From NCBI GenBank assembly GCA_030620095.1, contig JAUTXW010000108.1, positions 124,001 through 188,000 on the forward strand: DNA of 64,000 bases, in the 5' to 3' direction. Below are positions 1 through 10,592 of the stretch, piece by piece (position 1 is the first letter of the stretch; every line of letters starts with the position of its first letter). Position numbers and translations under genes: made by a program. The stretch is from Kuschelorhynchus macadamiae. Its lineage: Eukaryota > Arthropoda > Insecta > Coleoptera > Curculionidae. The notes below the pieces were generated by a model. That model was not told the DNA's origin. It saw nothing but the letters and a program-made list of their open reading frames with translations, and did not search any database.

Positions 1-767
1 GATTACAATTAGGTACAATTTTAACGAAGTTAAAATAGAGGAACTCGTATATTTTTACAGTTAAAATTGAGTAATAGTAACTATACACTTCGCTTCTTCT
101 CTACCTGGACTCTCTCTTTTCAAATTCCTGGATGATTGGTCTTTTTGGAAACTTCTTCAACTGCGTCTTTCTTTCTTGGCCAACTTCTGGGCCGCGATCC
201 CAGCATCCTTCGTTTTCTCTCGCTCTTAGTCTAGCAACATTGCCGGCTTATTGCATTTTTTGATTTTAATGTATTCTGACAGCGGTGGGTATTTTTAGTA
301 CTGGTACAGCTCAAATTTTTATCTCGCTTTCAATAAGTTTTCCTGCACTGGACCCGATATCTTTTTAAAACTTTTCTAAAATGGTACTCGCATATACTCG
401 AAGTTTAACGTTGAGATATATTTCTGGATCAAAAAAAATGCGATAACGAGAACAGGGCATATCTGTTGGTCAGGTTGCTTTGACTGTACCAGTAATTTGG
501 ACTTTCAATATTCATGTTCAGCCCTAATGAGTTGGGAAAAAACTAGAGTCATTAGTTTAAAAAAGGTTCAAATTTGCAATAGTAAATAGTGAATAGCATT
601 TATAGTGAATAGAATCACTATAAATGCCAAAGTCAAAATTTTATAATGTCAGAAATGTCAACATTACATACGTGGTTGTAAATAATAGTTATTTATACTA
701 TAAGTGATGTAAGTAACATTTATCAGCGATAGTGAAGGCTGGCAAAAAAGTGCGACACTGGTTAATG
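1..767. other. No gene or recognisable repeat seen
   Basis: AT-rich sequence with no reading frame or repeat that I can tie to a family. It ends at the TA dinucleotide that borders the foldback element. Confidence 0.4.
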
Positions 768-2261
768 TACAGGGTGATCAGTTAAGGGTAGCGAGCGGCC
801 ATATCTCATAAGATATTGGTCGTATAGATTTGAGAAAAAAAAATCGTAATAAAAGTCGCCAAGAGAAATTGCTGAAAAGTATTTTCGAGTTTGTCAAACG
901 TCCGCTAGAGGGCGTAACAACCAACACCAAGTAGAAAAATGGAGTTTTTATAGAATTTTGCCTAATGAAAATATATCGATTGATATCATTTTCATATTTA
1001 GTGACCATTTCCCTACACTTTTTGTCTAAAATGTTTTGTTCTATATATCAAAATAAAGCGGCGGGGGAAGTTCAATTGTTTTTTCAAACAAACCAAGATG
1101 TCTCCCGTTTCTTTTGACCGATTTTAGCAAACTTAGGCTCGTATGAAAGAGCATAATTTGTACTACAAAACGCTTATTTGGTTTTGAATTTTTGACTTTT
1201 GCTGGCGTTAACTGAATTAGTAGCATATTTTTTTTTTTTCAAAAAAATCAAACGTAATGGTATATTCATTTTTACATATTTTAAAAGGGGATAAATTTCT
1301 CTATAATTTAATGAAAATAATTTTTCATCTACCTTTTTTTGAACCGTTGATATTGACCAAAATATTATTTTATTTTATTAAAAAATGGCACGCCACTGCT
1401 TTTTGTTAAAATAAAAATCATTTTCGTAATCACTTATTAGTTGCTAACAAAAAGAACCTCTTGACTTTTTTTCGTTAGACGAACGGTTTTGGATTGAAAA
1501 AATAAGATGTTGTTGTTGGACAGTTTTATTAAGATTTTTCATTGTTAAACATCTTATTTTTTCAATCCAAGTCAAGAGGTTCTTTTTGATAGCAACTAAT
1601 AAGTGATTACGAAAATGATTTTTATTTTGACAAAAAGCAGTGGCGTGCCATTTTTTAATAAAATAAAATAATATTTTGGTCAATATCAACGGTTCAAAAA
1701 AAGGCAGATGATAAATTATTTTCATTAAATTATAGAGAAATTTATCCCCTTTTAAAATATGTAAAAATGAATATACCATCACATTTGATTTTTTTGAAAA
1801 AAACTAAATAATATGCTACTAATTCAGTTAACGCCATCTAGCGACGCCAGCAAAAGTCAAAAATTCAAAACCAAATAAGCGTTTTGTAGTGCAAATTATG
1901 CTCTTTTATATGAGCCTAAGTTTGCTAAAGTCGGTCAAAAGAAACGGGAGACATCTTGGTTCGTTTGAAAAAACAATTAAATTTCCCCCACCGCTTTATT
2001 TTGATATATAGAACAAAACATTTTAGACAAAAAGTGTAGGGAAATGGCCACTAAATATGAAAATGATATCATCGATATATTTTCATTAGGCAAAATTCTA
2101 TAAAAACCCCATTTTTCTACTTGGTGTTGGTTGTTACGCCCTCTAGCGGCCGTTTGATAAACTCGAAAATAATTTTTTATTAAGATTTTTTTTTCTCAAA
2201 TCTATACGACCAATATTTTATGAGATATGGCCGCTCGCTACCCTTAACTGATCACCCTGTA
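768..2261. repeat. Large foldback (inverted-repeat) element, TA-flanked
   Basis: Two arms of roughly 700 bp are near-perfect reverse complements. The left arm starts TACAGGGTGATCAGTTAAGG and the right arm ends with its complement, CCTTAACTGATCACCCTGTA. The arms meet around 1490-1570, at a short spacer near the motif AACATCTTATTTTTTCAATC. The left arm holds about 20 extra bases near 1465-1488 that the right arm lacks. A TA at each outer edge fits a Tc1/mariner-type target duplication. Frames within the arms are not protein-like and mirror each other, so I call no gene. It is most likely a non-autonomous foldback derivative moved by a mariner-family transposase; the parent element is not in this window. 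Confidence 0.85.
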
Positions 2262-2507
2262 CTTACAACCCATATATTATATAACATTTTTCCCTCTCCC
2301 TGTATTGTATGTTTACAAGAAAACGCTGGATATATTTTTGAATTTTCATTATCATTACATTCGATAGTATTCTCATTAAATTATGAAGGCATCCGTGATC
2401 CGTTGCCAGAGTATCATAAGCAGTTTTTATTTTATCAACAACGTCAAACTGACAATTCATAGCGAAAAGTTTGAAGAAGTCGAATTGTTTGATTCTGTGT
2501 GGACAAA

Positions 2508-3397
2508 ATGGACGTTTCAGACATAGAAGGAACAGCGAATATTGCTTGTTTATCTCTACTACCGGAAAAGTCGAAAAAAAGGTATGAAGCAGCATATAAA
2601 TCCTTTAAGAATTGATGCTAAAGCAAGACGGCTACTGCAGTCTCAGAAACCTTGTTTTTGGCGTATTTCCACGAAAAAAGTGTTATATTAAAGTCCCCAT
2701 CAAGCTTATGGTGTGAGTATTCGATGTTGCAGTCCACCACTTTATAGAGGAAAATATAGATATTTAGTAGTATTTTAGAAGTATCCAAAATTTCCAGTAT
2801 TTTTGAAAAGAAAAAATGATGGTTATAGACCCAAAAAATCGAATGTGGTTAACAAGGAAGATGGTAAGATCGTAATAGTAATGGGAGTTGCTGGAGCGTG
2901 CCCTTCTAATGAACTTTGTGAAATGAAAATGGACAAATAAGTCAAGAAGTCATAATTGTGACCATTTCTGACTCCAAAAATGGAATGTCACGTACATTTA
3001 CAGTGACAAAAAGTCAAAAAGTGACGACACTCAGGTTTGTCGTTTCAAAATAATTCAAAAGTACATTGATATAAGATCTCACATGACGACTGTTAATCCG
3101 CGCTTCTTTATGCGATATCAAAATGGAAAGTGCTTAAATCAGCCTGTCGGGAAAAATACGTTTTCGTCATTTCCAAGTAAAATTGCCAAATTTCTAAAAT
3201 TTGAGAACTTCAAAATGTATACTGGACACTCTTCTAGAAGAACGTCGGCAACTTTATTAGCAAATACTGGAGTTGATGTATTAGCTATCAAGCGACATGG
3301 TGGATGGAAATCCGCTACTATTGCGGAAAGTTACGTAGCTGAGAGCCTCAACAATGAAAAGAAAGTAGCGAATAAAATTTTATACAATAAGTCCTAG
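2508..3397 (+). pseudogene. Crypton-like tyrosine recombinase, decayed
   Basis: The C-terminal part (3083-3397, 104 codons) is open and carries a tyrosine-recombinase core: a GHSSRRT box (the H-x-x-R pair), KRHGGW (second His) and AESYV (nucleophile Tyr). Upstream, broken by stops and shifts, are an N-terminal start at 2508 (MDVSDIEG, then LPEKSKKRYEAAYKSF, like the SAM-like DNA-binding domain), a GVAGAC-SNEL stretch near 2886 and SDSKNGMSRTF near 2969. In related proteins the GAC box is followed by the first catalytic Arg; here the residues read P-S, so that Arg appears lost. Insect Crypton elements encode such enzymes alone and use no DDE chemistry. No terminal structure could be fixed. A domesticated recombinase fragment is an alternative, but the many lesions argue against function. 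Confidence 0.7.
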
Positions 3398-4228
3398 CCA
3401 GAAATCTCTTGCAGTGCTTCAATAGTGACACAAACATTGGTTAGAAATGAAGGATCTGTAGAGTCAGAAAATGTAATACACATCGGGAAGAAACGAGAAA
3501 ACGTGTTTCCAAATTTTGTTAATAACGTGAATAATTGTAATAATTGTACCATTAATATTTATTTCAATTAATATAACCGGATTTTTGTCCGGATTTTTGT
3601 AATATGTTGATGAAATCAAAAATTAAAGCTACTCATAATAAATTTAAATTATTATTTCCCTAGGGATGTAAGTTGACTTACATCCTGTCGTTAAGGGCAA
3701 CCAATACCTTCTTGTTGAGTAACTTTCACTTGCACAGCAGTGTCAAAATAGGTTGCTTACAATATAGGGAGGGGGAAAATATTTACGCTTTCCTAAATGT
3801 CCATGCATAACAGACAGGCTACTTCCTTGTGCAGATTTTAAATATCAATAATTAACCCTATTAATTTGCCCCAAATCGGCAAAAATTGTAGCTTCAAAAG
3901 CAATTTGATACCGAAAAAGAAATTCGATCTTCGTTTTTAAATTTGATTATATTAATGCCTTGTTCCGGCAGAAGAATATCTCTTTTGGGTTGCCTAGGTA
4001 ATTATGAAGCAATTAGGATCTCTTCAGGAGCAATTATCTAATTTTGTGGCGACTCGTCTGTCTGATTGTAAAGATTATCTTTTGTCTATTAAATTTTAAA
4101 ATTCATTGTTTGAGTTTTATATGTAATGTTATCTTTAAATTTATTTTAATTGTAGGTATAAAGTATAATCAAAAAATTAAAAATATTTTGAATTTAATTT
4201 TTTAAAGGTAGAAATTCGACTCTAGCTG
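3398..4228. other. No gene seen
   Basis: AT-rich spacer between the Crypton-like relic and the mariner-like element. A short repeated phrase (GGATTTTTGTCC, GGATTTTTGTAA) occurs near 3580. There is no supported coding region. Confidence 0.4.
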
Positions 4229-4230
4229 TA

Positions 4231-6556
4231 CAGGGTGTCCCATTTTCGTAGGTTTTACGGGGTTTCCAGCTTATGAGTAGAGATAGAGAGATGCGGTTTT
4301 CGCGACACCGTGCTACTTTTCGATGAAACTAAAGAGGCCGCAAACAGATTTGCCCTAACCATTTTAGTTTCCGTGCTACAGGGTGATTTTGAAAATTTGT
4401 CATTTTCGGACACCCCCTGTAACTCAGCTATCGTAAAATATATTTAAAATATTTCAACTGGCATTTATAGATTTTTTCACGTAGAATTCAGTGACGTACT
4501 CAGATTTTTGCTGAGAGTCATAGTTTTTGACATATTGGCATAACCTACTATTTTTTAAATGGGACACCCTATATATTATTTTTTCATCTTATTCTTCGTG
4601 TCGAGAGCTTTTCAAAAACATACCATAAGTCATATTTATTTTCATAAATAACATAAAAAAATGCATTTTTCTTTAAACGGATTTATGGCATAGCAGATCA
4701 ATCGAAATAAGAGAAGGTGGCTGTGGAGCCATGGAAAAAGTTAACAAATATTTATTAACGAAATAACAAAGTAACAGCATCAGAAAAAATTAGGAAGTAG
4801 GTAAAAGGTAATAATTATAATTTCATTAAAACTACAAATATTGTTCAAATTGTAGACCATTATGTGTCCTACAAGTGTGACAAACTTTAAAAATTCTTTT
4901 TAATGCATTTTCTATTGTAAATGACTGTCTTTGTAACTCTGCAAAAGCGTTTTCGGTGGCCATTCTTAGTTGTTCTAAGTTTTCGTATCGCCTTACATAA
5001 ACCTTGTTTTCTAAATAACCCCACAAAAAGAAATCTAAAACTGAGAGGTCAGGGGATCGTGGTGGCCATCGAACAGGTCCGTGTGTTCCTATCCATCTTC
5101 CAGGAAAATGGTCGTTAAGCCAGTTTTGACTTATTCTGGCATTGTGGGCTGGAGCTCCGTCTTGCTGGAAATAAATCCTATTTAGTTGAGCCAAGGGAAC
5201 ATCATCCAAAATTCCTAATGCGTCTTCTAGGATTCGCACGTAACCAATCGAATTCAGATTTCCTTCATATATTTGGTAAACTATTTTTCGGTTGAAAATA
5301 AAACAGGAGACATTGAATCCAAATCTGCCCTGACGCTCCCTAGGAAAAATAACATGGTTGTTTTCTTGACTCCAAAATCGCGTGTTGTGTCTATTTAAAA
5401 TCCCTGAACTAGTAAAATGTGCCTCGTCTGACCAAATAATCTTTTTTTCAAAATCGATATCTTCTGCCTTCATATTTATAAACCAATTGCAGAACTCCAA
5501 TCACCAGGATGCAGATGATGCACAAGTTTGTATTTATAGGGTTTGAATTTGTGCTTTTTCAAAATTTTCTGCACTTTGGTTCTCGGTACACCCGCCTCTT
5601 CGTCTATTTTCCTCCAAGATGTTTCAGGAGCTGTCTGAACGAGGGCTAAAACGTTGACCTCAGATTCTTCGTTGTCTTTATTGTAAGTTCGCGATCGAGG
5701 CTTGTTAAAAGATCCATATTGGCAAAGATTATTTTTAATTTTTTGAAAAATTCTTTTTTCTGGCTGTCTTCTCTCGGGATATCTAAGATAAAATAAAGCG
5801 AACCAATAAAGTAAAAATGCAGGAAGATAAAAAAGAACTAACCTGTTCAGATAAAGCTCTGCCGCCTGATCTGCATCTTCATTAGACAATATAAAACACG
5901 CGTTCATATCATATTTCTCAAAATATTCAAATTTTTGATTCTGAGCCATATTAAAAACAATAATTATAATAGACGTCAAGAAAAATTTAAACGCAATAAT
6001 GCCAAAAATGACAGCAGTAATGGCTGCCTGATCATATTTTTGTTGGCGTTGCCATGGCTACCACAGCCACCTTCTCTTATTTCGATTGATCTGCTATGCC
6101 ATAAATCCGTTTAAAGAAAAATGCATTTTTTCATGTTATTTATGAAAATAAATATGACTTATGGTATGTTTTTGAAAAGCTCTCGACACGAAAAATAAGA
6201 TGAAAAAATAATATATAGGGTCTCCCATTTAAAAAATAGTAGGTTATGCCAATATGTCAAAAACTATGATTCTCAGCAAAAATCTGAGTATGCCACTGAA
6301 TTCTACGTGAAAAAATCTATAAATACCAGTTGAAACATTTTAAATATATTTTACGATAGCTGAGTTACAGGGGGTGTCCGAAAATGACAAATTTTCAAAA
6401 TCACCCTGTAGCACGGAAACTAAAATGGTTAGGGCAAATCTGTTTGCGGCCTCTTTAGTTTCATCGAAAAGTAGCACCGTGTCGCGAAAACCGCATCTCT
6501 CTATCTCTACTCATAAGCTGGAAACCCCGTAAAACCTACGAAAATGGGACACCCTG
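4231..6556 (-). mobile_element. Mariner-like element, DD41D group, copy A
   Basis: The 2326-bp element has outer ends CAGGGTGTCCCATTTTCGTA and its complement, each bordered by TA (4229-4230 and 6557-6558). The inverted ends are unusually long, about 505 bp each (4231-4735 and 6052-6556), and near-identical to one another. It encodes one transposase on the minus strand. It is nearly identical to the element at 47282-49621, so both come from one recently active family. The spacing of catalytic residues points to the rosa-type DD41D mariners. Confidence 0.92.
4832..5949 (-). pseudogene. DD41D mariner-like transposase, copy A, frameshifted
   Basis: A cut-and-paste transposase gene. The start ATG at 5949 (MAQNQKFEYF) matches copy B. 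A 60-nt GT-AG intron lies at 5842-5783, so exon 1 ends in AG and the joined codon is Arg. A helix-turn-helix-like stretch (KIDEEAGVPRTKVQKIL) precedes the catalytic domain. Catalytic residues are Asp in WSDEAHF, Asp in FQQDGAPAH and Asp in SPDLSVLDFF; 41 residues separate the last two. Relative to copy B, 13 bp are missing at about 5501, between two GAT triplets (CCTGGTGAT/TGGAG), which shifts the frame after LHHPGD-like residues and splits the gene into two frames. All three acidic residues survive here, unlike in copy B. A full product would be about 356 residues, normal for mariner-type enzymes. Confidence 0.9.
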
Positions 6557-6558
6557 TA

Positions 6559-8682
6559 TATAAATCCAAAAAGTTAGGAAGTATTTCGAAAGTTGATCAA
6601 TTATAATTATTGGGACGATTGTGTGAAAACTATCCAAATGGATCATCAAACGTTTATGTGCGTGGGTTAGAATTAAAAAAACACGTCATCATATATCGAG
6701 AGCATTCTGGAGGATTATAGAGAATTCCCAATACATATATAAGCTGAGAGACGTTGACGATTTAGGGTTAGTCTCATAATAGATGTGTTAACGTACAGTG
6801 ATTGTGTTATATCGCAATGAATAATTAATGAACGTAGTATTGTTGTAAAGCAGTGTTTATTATAAAGGGAAGCCAGTAACAATTGGTATCGAAACTGAGA
6901 TATAGACTGAAAAGTAGTGTGAACATTTGAAAATTCGAATTGTGATTACTACCCAGTTGTGGCACATTTTAAAGCCATTTGTGTTTGAACTAAAAGGGAC
7001 TGTTAAGAACTTACCTGATTTGGCCACTATTTTGATTTTTCGAAGAGTTTCTACAAAATTTTATTTCAAAACTAAACAAGATCCTGAATTTTTAACTTTA
7101 CCATCAGTTTTGGACCTCATTAAGACCTTATCAGAGCCATTTCAAGAAAATTCTAGAATATTCTCTTTCGAAACTAAACAGGATCTGTAAGGTTTGAGTG
7201 TGCCATAGACATAATAACGGAGAAACCAAACATTTAAGATTTAAGTAAATAAACACTGCAAGTAAATGTGACAAAAATATCTGTTCTCCTTGTCTGATCT
7301 CACAAATGGCAACACTGTAAAGTTATAATGACTGACTTATTTTCTTCTTGTCAATGGCCATAAGCGTAATATTTACAGTAATAATATTTGTATACCTGCT
7401 TGTATAAAAATCGTTTAGTTGCCAAGCAAAATGAAAATCTACTAGCTAGCCCGGCAGACCTTGTTCTGCCTCTTACGCTAGATGGCGAGATTAGTTTCCA
7501 GTGAAATTATAAGAATATGGGGCGCATTCACCATATTGTCCAGAAAAGTTATTGAAGAAAAACATATTGGGTTTTATAGTAAAAATACACGATAAAACAA
7601 TATAAAAAATTGTGTTGAAAGGTCTCGGCAAGCAGACGATCATTTTGGAAAAATAAACATGGCAATTTGTGTAGTATAACTCTCTAACGAACTTGAGTGT
7701 TTTAAATATATAGATTATTACAGGGGTCATAATCTTGTTATATTATGTATACCTAAGCTCGTTTATTTTTGCTTCCTTTGTTCTGAACAACAAATATTAG
7801 GAAGACAGTGGCGTATATAAGGGGGGGGTATGGAAAATAAATAAAGCGACGTTAGGAATTAAAGTCCAAATTTTTGCACCCTTCGCACCATAATGCCCAA
7901 GAACTCGCACAAAAATGATCTAAAATAAACAATACTTCGAATCAGCCCAACACTGTTTTGTTGGATTTACCATTTTACTACTGCAATTCACAAAAATGCG
8001 ACGATGTTGCCGGTTTTTAAGCGATGGCTCTATATTTAAACACAAAACAGGTTATTTGAATAATTATTTATTGATAATAATTATATATCAGTTAATGAAA
8101 TATTACAGAGGTTATTATTATGGTATTAGATCTGATTTAAAACCTAATTTTAATAATATTAGCAAGGATAAATTTTGTTCATAGACAATTGGGTATGATT
8201 TTGTTCTATGTAAGATAGTTGACAACATCTTTTCGAATTAACCACATCCAGATGATATAATCTATGATTACTTCAAATAAATACAATTCTGTCTTCCAAT
8301 TGTCTTTGTCTATGGACTATGCCATCGTATTATGGACTCCAAAAAGACTTACTGGAGACATGAATTTTGCAGCGTATTTGAAAACAAAAAAGAAGTCTAA
8401 AGGAATATAATTGCATACTTAGGCAACAAACAGTTAAAAGGGAGGAAAAAATAGAGAAGATTGAAGAACAACTCAACAAACTACAAATAGAGTAAGGTAT
8501 CCTCATGGAGAGTTTAACCGATCAAGAATATAAGAGAAAACCGGGAAAAAAGTGGAAGAAGCAAAGAGACAACAAGAGAGAGAAGTAGAAGAGACTAAAA
8601 GAAGAAAATACAAAGAAAAGAATAAACTAGTCTGGGTGTCAGTCAGATACATATTTTTTTTTACTGTAAAATTTATTTTGTG
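6559..8682. other. No gene identified; possible eroded repeats
   Basis: An 87-codon open frame (6927-7190, plus) contains the phrase ETKQD twice but resembles nothing I know. The bases TGGTATCGAAAC near 6887 loosely recall a Copia primer-binding site, but no matching LTR pair or Gag/Pol is visible. A run of G (7821-7828) and a lysine/glutamate-rich broken frame (8400-8640) just upstream of the hammerhead motif may belong to a dead Penelope-like element. Confidence 0.3.
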
Positions 8683-8717
8683 ACACGTGTTTCGACCTTA
8701 CGGTCATCATCAGACCT
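8683..8717 (-). ncRNA. Hammerhead ribozyme-like core (Penelope remnant)
   Basis: Read on the minus strand, CTGATGA (8713-8707) is followed by a GACC-GTAA-GGTC stem-loop, then GAAACAC GTGTC. That is the order of a hammerhead core: CUGANGA, helix II, GAAA, short helix III and NUH cleavage site. Penelope-like elements are known to carry such minimal hammerheads in their terminal repeats. No Penelope coding sequence adjoins it clearly, so this is probably a solo end. Helix I pairing is weak, so self-cleavage is uncertain. Confidence 0.6.
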
Positions 8718-8956
8718 AGAATATCCGAAAAACCTTAATTATATTTACAAAAAGGACAAAAAAGTTAATATTACCTTATAACTGGATGGCCGACCAATCA
8801 AAGCATAAAGACTAGGTATACAGTACACATATTAGACGAACACTGAGGTGCAAATATTAAAAAGTATAGGCCTTTTACCTACACTTATGTCGAACCAAAA
8901 AACTTCAATAAAAACCACGAATCTAAATGTAAACATTTTAACATAATCAAATATTG

Positions 8957-9073
8957 TTGTATAATTTATAATAAAAAGTTATTGATTACACTGAGAATCG
9001 AACTCGTGCTTCTCAGTTCTCTCAGAGTTCGATTCTCAGTGTAAGCAATAACTTTTTATTATAAATTATACAA
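8957..9073. repeat. Long near-perfect hairpin, 49-bp arms
   Basis: Arms 8957-9005 and 9025-9073 are reverse complements apart from about one mismatch (GTTATTGATTACACTG against GTTATTGCTTACACTG), with a 19-nt loop. The inner arm ends read GAGTTCGATTCTCAGTG, close to a tRNA T-arm/B-box. It could be two inverted tRNA-like repeat fragments, a foldback MITE or a hairpin-RNA source. Confidence 0.85.
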
Positions 9074-9393
9074 TTAATGAGCCATCTCTTGAGGCTTATT
9101 ATTTCAAACTACTCTGAGGCTAATTTTTTTTTTAATTACAACCAGATCAGAGCAGAGATAGCTTCTTTTCTTTTACAGAAAGCTGTAACGCTTTGATATG
9201 GCGTTTTCTATAGGGGGTTCAGATTCTTGTTTCAAATTAAAACAGCTTTTAATATTAGCCTGACTTCTTGAAATGACAGAGTGGTAATTTTAAATCAAAT
9301 ATATATTCAAAATACATGTAAATATAGGTTGAACAAAATACAGTGAATTAATATCAACAAAGTGGTTGTATCTCTTATCAGAGATGAAAATAA

Positions 9394-9395
<2 letters not shown>

Positions 9396-9446
<51 letters not shown>
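9396..9446. repeat. (AT)n microsatellite
   Basis: About 25 AT dinucleotides. They create a spurious Ile-Tyr repeat frame. Confidence 0.97.
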
Positions 9447-9452
<6 letters not shown>

Positions 9453-9519
9453 ATAAAAATCTATCCTAAAAGATCCCGTGCTATCGAAAGGGATTATTTC
9501 CATAATTTAAGAGAGACGC

Positions 9520-10350
9520 TTCGAGATGTCCCAGAACCCGCTACGGATGGATGGACGCTCAAACTTTTACGGACTGGTTTGGGTTGTCTATTTTACCTCA
9601 AGCGAAGCGTTTACCTGGACGAAAAGTTTTCTCATCGCATTTTACAGAGAGGGTTCTGAGACAATGCGAAAAGAGCGATATTGCTTTCCGTCCATTGAAA
9701 ATAGTTTGGAGGTCGGTATTAACAAACTGGAAAAATAGCCGCCTACAAGAAACATCAATTGATAAGAAAGGCTTCCCCAATTATTAATCTCCACTCTCTT
9801 ATAGATGAACAGCAAGTCATAAGATGCTACAAAAAGTTCTGCACTAGATTCCGAAAGATGTTGGAACTGATATTGATGGTTCTGTATATAATATTCTTGT
9901 AAACTATTTGCAAGATCAACAATTTACATCCGCACTATCAACAAAGAATATTAAACGCCAAAAATTATCTGTGGAACTTGGTAGAAGTGTAGTAGCAAAT
10001 AACAGAGAAGATTCCAGCGAGTCAGATATAAGTAGATCATTGGTCAATGATAATTCCTATGAAGATCCTCCAGAAGATATAAGTGATGTTGTGCGAGCAA
10101 AAACAAAGTATTTCAAACCTGAAGAAAATGAAATTCTTGTGGGTACATTCTTGTTGATAAAGGTTTATGGCGGCTCCAGAAAAAAAACCGTAGATATGCG
10201 GCTACTGTGCAAAAAATAACAGTAGACGCAGAAGGGAGAAAAGAGTTTGACTTAGAGGGACTGAGGAATTTAGACATTTACCAAATCCAGTGATAAAAGA
10301 AACCGATGGTTTAGTTACATATTCGTTCGATAGGATTATCGATGTGTTTG
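9520..10350 (+). pseudogene. Pogo/Tigger-like DDE transposase, C-terminal half, deleted
   Basis: A frame from about 9530 reads GWTQTFTDWFGL-type residues, then LPQAKRLPGRKV, SHFTERVLRQCEKSDIAF and RPLKIVWRSVLTNWK. This matches the order in pogo-like (CENP-B/Jerky) transposases. In that family GRKV is followed by a G-D-N catalytic block before SHFT, and IAF by a PNSTHL-TQPLD-type block before RPLK; both are absent here, as if two small internal deletions had removed them. The tail (9908-10219) is acidic and Ser-rich, ending in FLLIKVYGGSRKKT, like the C-terminal pogo motif. Stops interrupt it near 9784 and after 10219. It cannot encode an active enzyme. No terminal repeats were located. Confidence 0.7.
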
Positions 10351-10551
10351 AAATGAAATAAACTTCCATTGTGTTTGTGTAAAAAGGTTCGTTTATGTTA
10401 AGATTCTCTTTTTTTATTTGTTTTGTAAGCTTAATTACACTTTGTGTCTTTCTAATAAATCACATATTTGACTTTCTTAATAAAATATGTTAGGTGTGAC
10501 TATTGATCATCTATATATCTTCCATTGTAGTTTATGCAATAAAATTTGTGT

Positions 10552-10592
10552 GAACAATCTCGCCCTAAAACGAGTATGAGATTGTTCAGGGC
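10552..10592 (+). other. Possible H-type pseudoknot / hairpin
   Basis: GAACAATCTC (10552-10561) pairs perfectly with GAGATTGTTC (10578-10587). The loop begins GCCCT, which is complementary to AGGGC lying directly 3' of the stem. A T-rich run follows. Biological meaning is unknown and chance is possible. Confidence 0.4.

Noticed and set aside
1444..1782. Open frames inside the foldback arms
   Set aside because: They are mirrored in both arms, low in complexity and without a protein-family pattern.
6879..6900. Copia-like primer-binding site (TGGTATC)
   Set aside because: No paired LTRs, polypurine tract or Gag/Pol frame; a seven-base match is expected by chance.
9366..9659. Open frame with a long Ile-Tyr run
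   Set aside because: The run is translated (TA)n. Only the downstream frame at 9551 matches a transposase.
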